Shown here in pieces: positions 34,710-45,410 of a DNA stretch of 64,000 nt (position 1 is its first letter; the number at the start of each line of letters is the position of its first letter). The notes under the pieces were generated by a model. That model did not search any database. It saw nothing but the letters and a program-made list of their open reading frames with translations, and was not told where the DNA came from. The position numbers were made by a program, and so were the translations under genes. The stretch is from the NCBI GenBank assembly GCA_963739435.1, contig CAVUAN010000021.1, positions 1 to 64,000 of the forward strand, written 5' to 3'. Source of the stretch: CAVUAN01 sp963739435 (GTDB lineage Bacteria > Acidobacteriota > Thermoanaerobaculia > UBA5066 > Gp7-AA6).

Positions 34710-35657
34710 TCAGCGCAAGTTCATGGCGATACGGAATCCGATGCTGTAGGAATACGTGTCTATCGGGACCTGGTGGCGGTGCCAGACAGTCAGGAATTTC
34801 GGGTCCGTGTCGACCCATGCGCCGCCTCGAACGACTCGCATCGCCCTTTCGGGCGTGACCTCGTCGTCTTTCGCCGCCGAAGTATCACCCTTTTCGACGT
34901 AGTAGCCCGCAACCCACTCCCACGCGTTGCCCGCCGCGTCGTAGAGCCCCAGGCCGTTGGGAGAATAGCTGCCGACCGGGCGCGTGCCGCTCGTCTCCTT
35001 GGCTGCCTCGTTCTTGAGAGCGTTGGCGCGACTGAGATCGAAGGTATCGCCCCAGGGATAGGACTTGCCCTCGAGGCCTCCGCGCGCCGCCTTCTCCCAC
35101 TGGGCCTCGGTCGGGATGTGCACCCACCGGCCCGTTTGCGCCGAGAGCCAGCGGCAGAACGCCGCAGCGTCATCGTAGCGCACGAGGACGACAGGATGAT
35201 CGGCCTGCCCGGGAGGATAGCTGCCGTTCATCCACTCGTAGCGCTCCGCAAAGTGACGGAACATGGCCGCGCGGTCCGCCGTCACGACGGAAGGGAGAGT
35301 CGCTGTCGAGGGCGGGGGCCAGCCCGAGGAGTCCAGGAACGCCTTGTATTCGGCGTTGGTGACCTCGTAAGCGCCGATCCGAAACTCGGAGAGGAAGAGC
35401 CGGCGCGCCGGGCGCGCGTCTTCATCCCCCGCGTCGGCACCCATCACGAAGTCCCCGTTCGGGACGCGGACGAGGCGCGCCATGATGGAGTCCGCCGTTG
35501 GAGCCGGCGAAGTGGGCGCGGGCTGAGCCGGCGGCGCGGTGCCCGCCGTACAGCCAGTACCTAATAAAATAAGGAGAAACGCGCTATGTACGCCACGAAT
35601 ATTAGGCAAGTAACGCAATCGACGCCTAGTGGGCGGCACCGGCCGGGGGATAACCAC
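34710..35657 (-). CDS. Formylglycine-generating-enzyme-like (SUMF1) lipoprotein
   Basis: A lipobox (FLLILLGTGCTAG) precedes a sulfatase-modifying-factor-type domain: VRVPNGDFVMGADAGDEDAR, IGAYEVTNAEYKAFLDSSGW, IPTEAQWEKAARGG and MRVVRGGAWVDT. The paired active-site Cys of true formylglycine-generating enzymes are not evident, so it is probably a non-catalytic or differently acting member. The start is GTG 35657, overlapping the DUF4136 gene, or a later TTG at 35618 which leaves a normal signal peptide. It converges on arcC with a 7-bp gap. Confidence 0.75.
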   Translation of the reverse strand: MVIPRPVPPTRRRLRYLPNIRGVHSAFLLILLGTGCTAGTAPPAQPAPTSPAPTADSIMARLVRVPNGDFVMGADAGDEDARPARRLFLSEFRIGAYEVTNAEYKAFLDSSGWPPPSTATLPSVVTADRAAMFRHFAERYEWMNGSYPPGQADHPVVLVRYDDAAAFCRWLSAQTGRWVHIPTEAQWEKAARGGLEGKSYPWGDTFDLSRANALKNEAAKETSGTRPVGSYSPNGLGLYDAAGNAWEWVAGYYVEKGDTSAAKDDEVTPERAMRVVRGGAWVDTDPKFLTVWHRHQVPIDTYSYSIGFRIAMNLR

Positions 35658-36171
35658 TCAGGATTCTTGGCAGCAAGCCTTGAACGAGGAGGCCCATCTC
35701 GTCCGGCTTGTTCATCACCCGCTCGCTGAACTCCTGGCTCGCATGCCCGCGCCAGACGAGCTGCTTCGTGCTTCGGGTCCACGAAGGCGAGCATGATGAC
35801 GCCCTTGGCGAAATCGTCGTTGTTGAGGTACCGCGGATTGGCCATCATCCAGGGGGACGAGTACAGGTAGCCCCAGTCCACGTCCGAGGTCACTCCCACG
35901 CCCGTGAAGAAGGAGACCATGAAGTCGGGAACCGCCCCCTCCGCCACAGGCGTCAAGCCCTTCGCGGCGAGCGCCCTGTCGACCATTCGCTTGAGGTCCG
36001 GCCAGAAGGGGCTCCCCTCGCCCACGTCGCCGCGGGCCGGCAGCCAGCCGTACGTCTTCCACTTGGAATAGTCGAAGTCCGGATCGCCTTCCGATCCGAT
36101 CTTCGTCGTGCTGCATGCCGCGGCGAGGGCCAGGACCAGAACGGGAAGGGCGAGTTGCGAGAGCCTCCGCA

Positions 36172-36172
<1 letters not shown>
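35626..36172 (-). CDS. DUF4136-type lipoprotein (one frameshift)
   Basis: MRRLSQLALPVLVLALAAAC gives a lipobox. The mature part has FDYSKWKTYGWLPARGDVGE, VDRALAAKGLTPVAEGAVPD and FMVSFFTGVGVTSDVDWGYL, as in DUF4136 proteins of unknown function in the cell envelope. A one-base shift near 35,752 restores the C-terminus VWRGHASQEFSERVMNKPDE and a TAG at 35626. The ATG overlaps the stop of the acyl-CoA mutase gene (TGATG). Confidence 0.7.
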
Positions 36173-37867
<1,695 letters not shown>

Positions 37868-37925
37868 TGGGTCGCTCCCACAGGGGCAGGATAACAAAAG
37901 CGGCGGTATCCTCTGCCCACAAGCC

Positions 37926-38934
37926 ATGCCGACACAGCCTCGCGGAGACCGGCTGGAACTGTACCGGCTGATGAGACTGAACCGGACAGTCGAAGAGCGC
38001 CTCGTGCGCCTCTACCGGCAGGGCAAGGTCTTGGGCGGTCTTTACCGTTGCCTCGGCCAGGAGGCGACCTCCGTGGGAACGGCCTTCGCCCTGACCAAAG
38101 GCGACATCATCGGGCCCATGATCCGGAACCTCGGAGCGGTGCTCACCGTCGGCTTCTCGCCGCGCGACATCTTTGCGCAGCACCTCGGGCGGGCGACCTC
38201 CCCTTCGGGCGGCAAGGACGGCAACCTCCACTTCGGAACGCCCGAGACCGGGATGATCGCCCCGATCTCGATGCTGGGAGCCCTCGTCGCGGTCATGGCC
38301 GGCGTCGCGCTCGGCGCGCGGATGCGCCGGACACGAGGCGGTGGCGATGACCTGGATCGGCGACGGCGGCATGTCCACCGGAGCCTTCCACGAAGGCTAC
38401 AACTTTGCATGCGTCCAAAAGGTCCCCCTCGTCGTCGTTGCCGAGAACAACGGTTGGGCCTACTCGACGCCGCTCAAGAAGCAGACGGCGGCGAAGTCCC
38501 TGGTCGAACGGGCGGCCGGCTACGGGGCGCCTGCAGAGAGCGTGGACGGAAACGATGTCTTCGCCGTCTTCGAAGCCGCCAGCCGCGCCGTTGCACGGGC
38601 CCGCGAGGGATTCGGGCCGTCCCTGATCGAAGCCGTGACGTACCGCATGAAGGGCCATGCCGAGCACGACGGCCAGGCCTATGTGCCGCAGGAGGATCTC
38701 GCCGAATGGGGGCTGCGCGATCCGCTGGCCCTCTGCTCTCGGAGCCTGCTCGAGCAGGGCGACGCGACACCGCAGACGCTCCAGGATGTCGACGCCGCCG
38801 TGGAGACACAGGTGGACGCCGATCTGGCCGAGGCCGAGGCCGCCCCGATGCCGGCGCCCCGCGAAGCCCTCCGGGGCGTCTACGCCTCGGGCGACGCGGA
38901 GGCCGAGCCGGTCATCATCCGGAGGCTGCGGTGA
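37926..38934 (+). CDS. pdhA: 2-oxoacid (pyruvate/branched-chain) dehydrogenase E1 alpha subunit (one frameshift)
   Basis: MPTQPRGDRLELYRLMRLNR begins a thiamine-diphosphate enzyme subunit with VLGGLYRCLGQEATSVGTAF and a TPP motif MTWIGDGGMSTGAFHEGYNF then VVVAENNGWAYSTPLKKQT. A one-base error near 38,330 in a GC-rich run separates the halves. The phosphorylation-loop-like TYRMKGHAEHDGQAYVP is present. E1 decarboxylates the 2-oxoacid and passes the acyl group to E2; E2 and E3 are not in the window. It diverges from the mutase gene and overlaps the beta subunit by 4 bp. Confidence 0.88.
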
Positions 38935-39905
38935 CCGCCACGACGTACGTCGAGGCCATCCGGCAGGGCCTGCGGGAGGAGATGGAGCGGGACGACCGCG
39001 TGTTCCTGCTCGGCGAGGACATCGGGGCCTACGGCGGCGCCTTCAAGGTCACCGAGGGCTTCCTCGAGCGCTTCGGCGAGGAGCGCGTGATCGACACGCC
39101 GATTTCGGAGGCCGGCATCGTGGGTGCCGCCGTCGGCGCTGCGATGATGGGCCTGCGGCCCGTCGTCGAGATGCAGTTTGCCGACTTCATTTCCTGCGCC
39201 TTCGACATGATCGTGAACTTCGCCGCAAAGGCCCGCTACCGCACAGGCACGGGAGTTCCTCTCGTCGTCCGGGGCCCCGCCGGCGGGGGCGTGCACGGCG
39301 GCCCGTTTCACTCCCAGAACCCGGAAGCCTATTTCGCGCACTCGCCCGGCTTGAAGATCGTCCAACCGTCGACAGCCCGGGACGCCAAAGGGCTCATCAA
39401 GGCCGCCATACGCGACGAGGACCCGGTGCTCTTTTTCGAGCACAAGTACCTCTACCGCCGCGTGAAAGAGGAGCTGCCGCCGGGCGACTGGATCGTCCCC
39501 ATCGGCCCGGCCGCGGTGCGAAGGACGGGCCGCGACCTGACGATCCTGACCTACGGAGCGATGGTTCAGACGGCGCTCGACGCGGCCCGGACGCTCGAAT
39601 CGGAGGGCATCGACGCCGAGGTGGTGGACCTGCGCACGCTCCTGCCGCTCGACGAGCAGACGATCTGCGCCTCCGTCGCGAAGACCAACCGGGCTCTCGT
39701 GCTGCACGAGGCGACGCGCACCGGCGGAATCGGGGCCGAGATCGCCGCCGTCCTGGCCGAGCGCTGCTTCGAGCACCTCGACGCCCCGCTCGTGCGCGTC
39801 ACCGCCCCCGACACGCCCATCCCGTTCTCGCCGCCTTTGGAAGAGTTCTTCCTGCCCAATGCCGAGAAGGTCTGCCGCGCCGCCCGGGCCCTCGCCGGCT
39901 ACTAG
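38931..39905 (+). CDS. pdhB: 2-oxoacid dehydrogenase E1 beta subunit
   Basis: GTG 38931 (VTATTYVEAIRQGLREEMER) overlaps the alpha stop. The 324-residue subunit has VFLLGEDIGAYGGAFKVTEG, RVIDTPISEAGIVGAAVGAA, VRGPAGGGVHGGPFHSQNPE and AEVVDLRTLLPLDEQTI, as in PdhB/BkdB-type transketolase-like beta chains. It completes the E1 tetramer. The stop overlaps the opposing radA stop. Confidence 0.92.
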   Translation: MTATTYVEAIRQGLREEMERDDRVFLLGEDIGAYGGAFKVTEGFLERFGEERVIDTPISEAGIVGAAVGAAMMGLRPVVEMQFADFISCAFDMIVNFAAKARYRTGTGVPLVVRGPAGGGVHGGPFHSQNPEAYFAHSPGLKIVQPSTARDAKGLIKAAIRDEDPVLFFEHKYLYRRVKEELPPGDWIVPIGPAAVRRTGRDLTILTYGAMVQTALDAARTLESEGIDAEVVDLRTLLPLDEQTICASVAKTNRALVLHEATRTGGIGAEIAAVLAERCFEHLDAPLVRVTAPDTPIPFSPPLEEFFLPNAEKVCRAARALAGY

Positions 39906-41248
39906 GGGAAGTTGAGAGTCCTGAGGAAGTCGCTGACGCGGTCGACCGGCTCGATCCGTACATCGGGAAATCCCGCCGCGTCGCCCGCGTTGCCGGCCGG
40001 AAGGTAGATTCGAGAAAACCCGAGCGCTGCGGCTTCCTTGACGCGAGAAGCCGCTCCCGGGACGCGGCGGATCTCGCCCAAGAGACCAATCTCTCCGAAG
40101 AAGACGGAGCCCTCGGGCAACGCCTTGCCGCGGGCAGAGGAGGCGAGTGCGGCCACGATGGCCAGGTCGGCCGCCGGTTCCGTGACCTCGAGGCCGCCCG
40201 TGCAGGACGCAAAGATCTCGCGCATTCCGAGCGGCAAGCCCCCGCCCTCCAGCACGGCCAGGAGCAGCGCCAGCCGAGCGCCGTCGAGACCGATCGCCAC
40301 CCGGCGGGGCGAGCCAGCGGCCGAGGACCCGACGAGCGCCTGGATCTCGACCAGGAGCGATCGCGTCCCCTCTCGCGCAGCGGTTACGGCGCTGCCGGGC
40401 AGGCCGGCGCGCCGCTCGGCGAGCAGCGCCGCCGAAGCGTTGGGGACTTCGGACAGGCCGAAGCCTGTCATGTCGTAGAGCGCAATCTCGTCCACGGAGC
40501 CAAAACGGTTCTTCGTGCCCCGCAGGATGCGGCGCGCGGAGCTCCGCTCTCCCTCAATCGAGACGACGGCATCGACCAGGTGCTCGAGGGACTTGGGCCC
40601 GGCCAGGCTGCCGTCCTTCGTGACGTGCCCGATCAGAATCACGGGCACGCCGCGCGCTTTCGCGAAGCGCTGAAGGGCCGAGGCCGACTCGCGCACCTGC
40701 GAGACGGTGCCGGCCGACGAGGAGAGCGCGGGCTCCCGGACGGCCTGGATCGAGTCCACGATCAGGAGCGCGGGGCTCCGACGCCCGGCCTCGGCGACGA
40801 TCGCGGCAACGTCCGTCTCGGCGAGAACGAAGAGCCGCGGCTCGCGGATCTCGAGGCGATCCGCCCGCAACCGAACCTGTCCCGCCGATTCCTCTCCGGT
40901 GGCATAGAGCACATCGCCGGCCATGGCGGCAACACCGCGGCCGACCTGCAGGAGCAGCGTCGACTTGCCGATGCCGGGCTCGCCTCCCAGAAGCACGAGG
41001 GCACCGGGCACGAGACCTCCGCCCAGCACGCGATCGAAGCCGGGCAGGCCCGTCGGGAGCCGTGCGTCGCCCTCGCCGGGCGCCTGTGCCTGCCCCAGCG
41101 CCGCGGGGACGGCCAGGGCCTCTGCAGGCAAAGGCTCCGCGCTCGAGACCTCTTCGACGTAGCTGTTCCACTGCTCGCAGTCCGGACAGCGTCCCAGCCA
41201 CTTCGGCGACTGCGCGCCGCAGGACTGGCACGCGAAGACGGTCGTCAC
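39902..41248 (-). CDS. radA: DNA repair protein RadA
   Basis: VTTVFACQSCGAQSPKWLGR supplies the N-terminal zinc finger (Cys 7, 10, 21, 24). The ATPase has Walker A VLLGGEPGIGKSTLLLQVGR, the RadA-specific RGTKNRFGSVDEIALYDM and a C-terminal Lon-like domain (REGTRSLLVEIQALVGSSAA). RadA drives branch migration in recombination repair. GTG 41248 is chosen over an upstream TTG because it puts the zinc finger at the N-terminus. It follows the MCE gene by 19 bp in the dnaB-alr-mla-radA run. Confidence 0.93.
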   Translation of the reverse strand: MTTVFACQSCGAQSPKWLGRCPDCEQWNSYVEEVSSAEPLPAEALAVPAALGQAQAPGEGDARLPTGLPGFDRVLGGGLVPGALVLLGGEPGIGKSTLLLQVGRGVAAMAGDVLYATGEESAGQVRLRADRLEIREPRLFVLAETDVAAIVAEAGRRSPALLIVDSIQAVREPALSSSAGTVSQVRESASALQRFAKARGVPVILIGHVTKDGSLAGPKSLEHLVDAVVSIEGERSSARRILRGTKNRFGSVDEIALYDMTGFGLSEVPNASAALLAERRAGLPGSAVTAAREGTRSLLVEIQALVGSSAAGSPRRVAIGLDGARLALLLAVLEGGGLPLGMREIFASCTGGLEVTEPAADLAIVAALASSARGKALPEGSVFFGEIGLLGEIRRVPGAASRVKEAAALGFSRIYLPAGNAGDAAGFPDVRIEPVDRVSDFLRTLNFP

Positions 41249-41267
41249 CCGGGCGCGCAAGGGCCGC

Positions 41268-42716
41268 CTATGGCTTGGCGCCGACGAAACCGATCAGGTA
41301 CTTGAGATCGTCGTCGCCCCAGCGCACGCCGGCTCCGAGCATCATCGAGTCCGCATTGCGGCCGTGGTTCAAGAAGTCGTCCCACCCGGCCGACAGATAC
41401 ACCGACGGAGAAAAGAAGTACTTCCCGAGGACCCGCGCGTGGAACGCATAGTCGGTGCGGGAAAAGTCGTACAAATCCGCGGAGAAGCGGAGCCTGCGCT
41501 TCAGGAGCTCGTAGTCCATCCCCACGCCCCCGCGCGACTCGTAGACGCCGGCCCGGCCCGTGAAATCCCGGTAGCGCCAGCCCACCTGGGCGGTGAAACC
41601 GTAGGTGTCCTTGAACTCGGTGTTGACGATCGTCTTGGTCTCCGTATGGCCGTCTGGAAACGTCGTCACGACGATCGAGGTGTCCTTGGTGCGCCTACCG
41701 AAAGGCAGCGTGCTGAGGCCGATACGGTAGAACCGCGGCTGGTTGGCCTGGGGAATGAGGTCCACGGAGAACGTCCCCTGACCCACTCCCGGCTGCGTCA
41801 GGTACTCCGAGTGGAGGTCGAAGTCGAGGCCGATCTTCGTTGCCTTGTTCAGGCTCTTGTTCAGGCTCGCGACCCCCTCCTTGACCTCGATCAAGGCATC
41901 GTTCAGGTTCTTGTGCGTCTCATCGCTCTGGATCAACTTGCCGAACGTGCCCTCGCCCTCCCGCAACTTCGTCGTGACCTGGTTCAGGTTGTCCACGGTG
42001 ATCTGGAGCTTGGCCGAGACCTCCTTGACGTTCCCGATGCCGGCCGTGACGTTGTCCTCGTTGGCGCCGATCAGCCGGTCCACGCGATCCGTCAGCTTCG
42101 TCAACATGACCGAGAACTCGCGCATGTTCGCCAGCGTGTCGTTCACGTTGGCCCGATTGTTCAAGACGATGAGCTTCAGCTCCTCGGAGACGATGCGCAC
42201 GTTCTCGACGATGTCCGCCAGGCGCTGCTCGCCTTGTTCGCCGCCGAGCGACTTGTTGAGGTTCTGGCTGATGTCCTTGAGCTCCAGGCCGATGTCGCGG
42301 GCGAGCTTCGTGATCTGGTCGAACGTGACCGGGACGTCGCCCTGCAGGCGGGTGCCCTCCGGAAGAGGCCCCCCGGCGATCGGCCCCGGGACCAGCTCCA
42401 CGTACTTGTCGCCCAGGAGGCCCCGGCTCGCGATCCCGCCGGAAGCACCCTGGCGCAGATCAACGTCGCCGTCGAGCTCGATCTCGACGACGGCTTTGCC
42501 GCCCTTGTCGAGGTGGATCTGCGACACGCGGCCGACCGGCACGCCGGCCAGCCGCACCAGCGACTTCTCGTCGAGTCCCGTCACATCGGCGAACTCGATC
42601 GTGATGTGCCGGGCCGCCCCGTGCCCGAATCTCAAGGCCTCGATCTTCCAGATCAAGAGACACGCGATGATCAGGACGACGAGAAAAAAGGCTCCGACCT
42701 TCGCTGCCGTGCTCAT
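41268..42716 (-). CDS. mlaD: MlaD-like MCE protein with beta-rich C-terminal domain
   Basis: An N-terminal membrane helix (AAKVGAFFLVVLIIACLLIW) leads to one MCE domain (HITIEFADVTGLDEKSLVRL; AGVPVGRVSQIHLDKGGKAV; GLLGDKYVELVPGPIAGG). About 180 helical residues follow (DIGLELKDISQNLNKSLGGE ... GEGTFGKLIQSDETHKNLND). The last ~180 residues are beta-rich with alternating hydrophobic and polar residues and many aromatics (AQVGWRYRDFTGRAGVYESR; SVYLSAGWDDFLNHGRNADS), which looks like an outer-membrane barrel. The protein could span the periplasm for lipid transport with MlaE and MlaF. Confidence 0.82.
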   Translation of the reverse strand: MSTAAKVGAFFLVVLIIACLLIWKIEALRFGHGAARHITIEFADVTGLDEKSLVRLAGVPVGRVSQIHLDKGGKAVVEIELDGDVDLRQGASGGIASRGLLGDKYVELVPGPIAGGPLPEGTRLQGDVPVTFDQITKLARDIGLELKDISQNLNKSLGGEQGEQRLADIVENVRIVSEELKLIVLNNRANVNDTLANMREFSVMLTKLTDRVDRLIGANEDNVTAGIGNVKEVSAKLQITVDNLNQVTTKLREGEGTFGKLIQSDETHKNLNDALIEVKEGVASLNKSLNKATKIGLDFDLHSEYLTQPGVGQGTFSVDLIPQANQPRFYRIGLSTLPFGRRTKDTSIVVTTFPDGHTETKTIVNTEFKDTYGFTAQVGWRYRDFTGRAGVYESRGGVGMDYELLKRRLRFSADLYDFSRTDYAFHARVLGKYFFSPSVYLSAGWDDFLNHGRNADSMMLGAGVRWGDDDLKYLIGFVGAKP

Positions 42717-43521
42717 GCTCCCTCCGCGTGAACGGACCTCAGCCTGTCGGACTCCGGCGTCAAGGGCCCCCTGGCCTGCCCCTCGACGAACTGCCGCACC
42801 GACTGGATCGTCGGCCTCCAGGAATTCGGCCGGCGGCGCCTCGAAGATGATGTGGCCGCCGTACAGGAGTGCGACCCGGTCTCCGATCTTGCGCGCGCTC
42901 GGCATGTGGTGCGTGATCGTCACGATCGTCGCGTGCAGCCGCTCGCGCATCTCCAGGATCACTTCGTCAATGATATCCGTCATGATCGGGTCGAGGCCCG
43001 TGTTCGGCTCGTCGAAGAGGAGGATCTCCGGCTGATGGGCGATCGCGCGGGCGAATCCCACGCGCGCGCCGCATGCCGCCCGAGAGCTCCGAAGGCCTCT
43101 TCTTCCCGACGTCCGGCAGGTGAACGATCTCCAGGCACTCTTCGACCCGCGCCCTGTATCTCCGCGGCCGGCTGGCCGGAGAGCCGCAGGGGGAACGCGA
43201 CGTTCTCCGAGACGGACATCGAGTCGAAGAGCGCGCCCTCCTGAAAAGACATCCCGAACTTCTTGCGCAGGTTGTTGCGCCCGAGGTTCGGTTGCCGCCC
43301 AGAAGTCCTGCCAGTCGACGAACACCTTTGCCGGAGTCCGGCTCGACCAGGCCGATCAAGTGCTTCAGGAGCACGCTCTTGCCGGCTCCGGACGGGCCCA
43401 CGATGACGAGCGACTCACCTCGCGCGACGGAGAAGGAGACGCCGTCCAGGACCACCTTGGGTCCGAACCTCTTGTGGAGATTCTCGGCGCGGAGCTTCGG
43501 GGCTTCTTCGGTCGTCGTCAT
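42713..43521 (-). CDS. mlaF: MlaF-like ABC transporter ATPase (about five frameshifts)
   Basis: The ATPase is complete only when frames are joined. It has Walker A VIVGPSGAGKSVLLKHLIGL, Q-loop KFGMSFQEGALFDSMSVSEN, signature RPSELSGGM, Walker B ILLFDEPNTGLDPIMTDIID and the switch His in IVTITHHMPSARKIGDRVAL. The C-terminus TIQSVRQFVEGQARGPLTPE is MlaF-like. Breaks are near 43,340, 43,290, 43,165, 43,070 and 42,805. With so many shifts between intact neighbours I think the sequence is poorly polished rather than the gene dead. ATGA overlaps link it to mlaD; mlaE ends 4 bp into it. Confidence 0.82.
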
Positions 43522-44291
43522 TTGAGCAGCTTCGTCAGGAAGAAGTCCGCAAACAGGATCGAGAGGCTTCCGGCCACGACGGCCCGCGTCGTGGCACGCC
43601 CGACACCCTCGGCGCCGCCCGCGGTGTAGTAGCCGCGAACGCAGGCGATGAGCGAAAAGAGGAAGCCGAAGGCGGCCGCCTTGATCAGGCCGGTGACGAT
43701 GTCGTCCTGGACGTCCAGGTACTGGAAGGAGTTCTCGATGTAGCTGACGGGATTGGCGCCCATGAGCTTGACGGCCACGAGGTAGCCGCCGAACATCCCG
43801 ACCGCGTCCCCCATGACCACGAGGGGCGGCAACATGAGAACCGATGCGGTGACACGCGGGACGACCAGGTACTGCACGGGCTCGGTCGCCAGGGCCGTCA
43901 TGGCGTCGATCTGCTCGGTGACGCGCATCGAGCCGATCTCGGCCGCCATGGAGCTGCCCACCCGTCCTGTGACCATCAACGCGGTCAGGACCGGCGAGAG
44001 CTCGCGGGTCAGCGAGAGCGCCACGACGCTGCCGACGAAGCTCTCCGCGTGGAAGCGCCGGAAGCCGTTGAACGTCTGGAGCGCCATGACCATGCCCGTG
44101 AAGAGCGTCGTCAGGAAGCACACCGGAACGGAGTCCACTCCGACGCGGACCATCTGCCGGAGCAGCTCCTTGAAGTCGTAGGGCGGCCGCACGGCCCACA
44201 TTCCATAGCGGCCCATCATCCCGAAGAAGAGGCCCAGCTCCTCCAGATAGCGCAGGATGACGCGGCCGATGGCTTCGAGCAGGCGCGTCAT
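43518..44291 (-). CDS. mlaE: MlaE-like lipid ABC transporter permease
   Basis: The 257-residue permease has the MlaE signature: FLTTLFTGMVMALQTFNGFR, LTRELSPVLTALMVTGRVGS, SMAAEIGSMRVTEQIDAMTA and PRVTASVLMLPPLVVMGDAV. It forms the inner-membrane part of a phospholipid transporter with MlaF and MlaD. Its ATG overlaps the alr stop and its stop overlaps the mlaF start (ATGA and TGATG), so the set is translationally coupled. Confidence 0.92.
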   Translation of the reverse strand: MTRLLEAIGRVILRYLEELGLFFGMMGRYGMWAVRPPYDFKELLRQMVRVGVDSVPVCFLTTLFTGMVMALQTFNGFRRFHAESFVGSVVALSLTRELSPVLTALMVTGRVGSSMAAEIGSMRVTEQIDAMTALATEPVQYLVVPRVTASVLMLPPLVVMGDAVGMFGGYLVAVKLMGANPVSYIENSFQYLDVQDDIVTGLIKAAAFGFLFSLIACVRGYYTAGGAEGVGRATTRAVVAGSLSILFADFFLTKLLK

Positions 44292-45400
44292 GCCGTGTAA
44301 ACCCTCGGGACGCGCTTCCCGATGCCGCAGAGCATCTCGTAAGGAATCGTTCCGGCCGCCCGCGCCCAATCCCATGCCGTCACGCTGCCGGGCCCCATCG
44401 CGGCCGAGGCACACGACGCGATCGCCTCGCAACGCCGAGATGCCTGTCACGTCCACGATCGTCAGGTCCATGCTCACGGCGCCAACGATAGGCGCGTGTT
44501 CCCCCTTTACGAGCACCGAAAGACGTCCTGAAAGCGAACGACGAAGGCCGTCATCATAGCCGATGGGCAGGACCGCGATCCGCGATGGCCGCTGCGTGAC
44601 GAAAGTGCCGCCGTAGCCGAGCGGCGTGCCCGGCCGGCACGTCCCGGACCGCCATGATCTCGGTTTCGAGGGCAAGAGCCGGCTCGAGGGCTCCCTGCGT
44701 CCAGCGGCCTCGGCCGGGGACACGCCGTAGAGGGCGAGGCCGGGCCGAACCGCGCTCGAACCACGAGCCGGGATGCGCCAGGACGCCTCCCGAGTTGGCC
44801 AGGTGCACGACGCCGGTCGAAAGTCCCGCCGCCTGAAGGGCCGAAAGGCCCTCCCGCATCGCCGCCGTCTGCTCCGCCGTTTGCGGCGACGCCGTGTCGC
44901 TCGAGGAGGCGAAGTTCGTGAAGACACCGCGCGAGGGCCAGGCCCTTTGCGTTTCGAAGGACGTCGATGACGGCCGGCAGCTCGGCCGGCCGCACTCCGA
45001 GCCGCCCCATCCCGGTGTCGAGCTTCAGGTGGACGGGAAGGGGCGCGGCGCCGGTCCCGCTGGCCGCGGCGAACTCCTTCGCCTGCGCGAGATCGGACAG
45101 CGCCGGCGTCAGGCCGTAGGCGCGGTGCAGGGGGATATCGGCGGGATCCGCGTAGTTCAGGAGGAGGACGTCTCCCCCGATGCCGGCCCTCCGCAGGGCG
45201 ACCCCCTCCTCGGCAATCGCGACGGCGAAGGTCCGCGCTCCTTCGGCCTCGAGACGCCGCGCGACCGGCACGGCGCCGTGCCCGTAGGCGTCCGCCTTGA
45301 CGACCGCGATGACGGCGGCGGGAGCCACGCGGCCCGCCAGGAAGCGGTAGTTGCGCGCGATCGCGCCGAGATCCACGACCGCGCGCGTGGGACGGCTCAC
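44288..45400 (-). CDS. alr: Alanine racemase (several frameshifts)
   Basis: GTG 45400 opens VSRPTRAVVDLGAIARNYRF, then the PLP lysine site AVVKADAYGHGAVPVARRLE, LPVHLKLDTGMGRLGVRPAE, STGVVHLANSGGVLAHPGSW, PLGYGGTFVTQRPSRIAVLP, GYDDGLRRSLSGRLSVLVKG and the end AAGTIPYEMLCGIGKRVPRV. These blocks lie in different frames, with at least four shifts between 44,960 and 44,390. The enzyme makes D-alanine for peptidoglycan. It sits between dnaB and mlaE with overlapping ends. Confidence 0.85.
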
Positions 45401-45410
45401 GGCCAACCTG

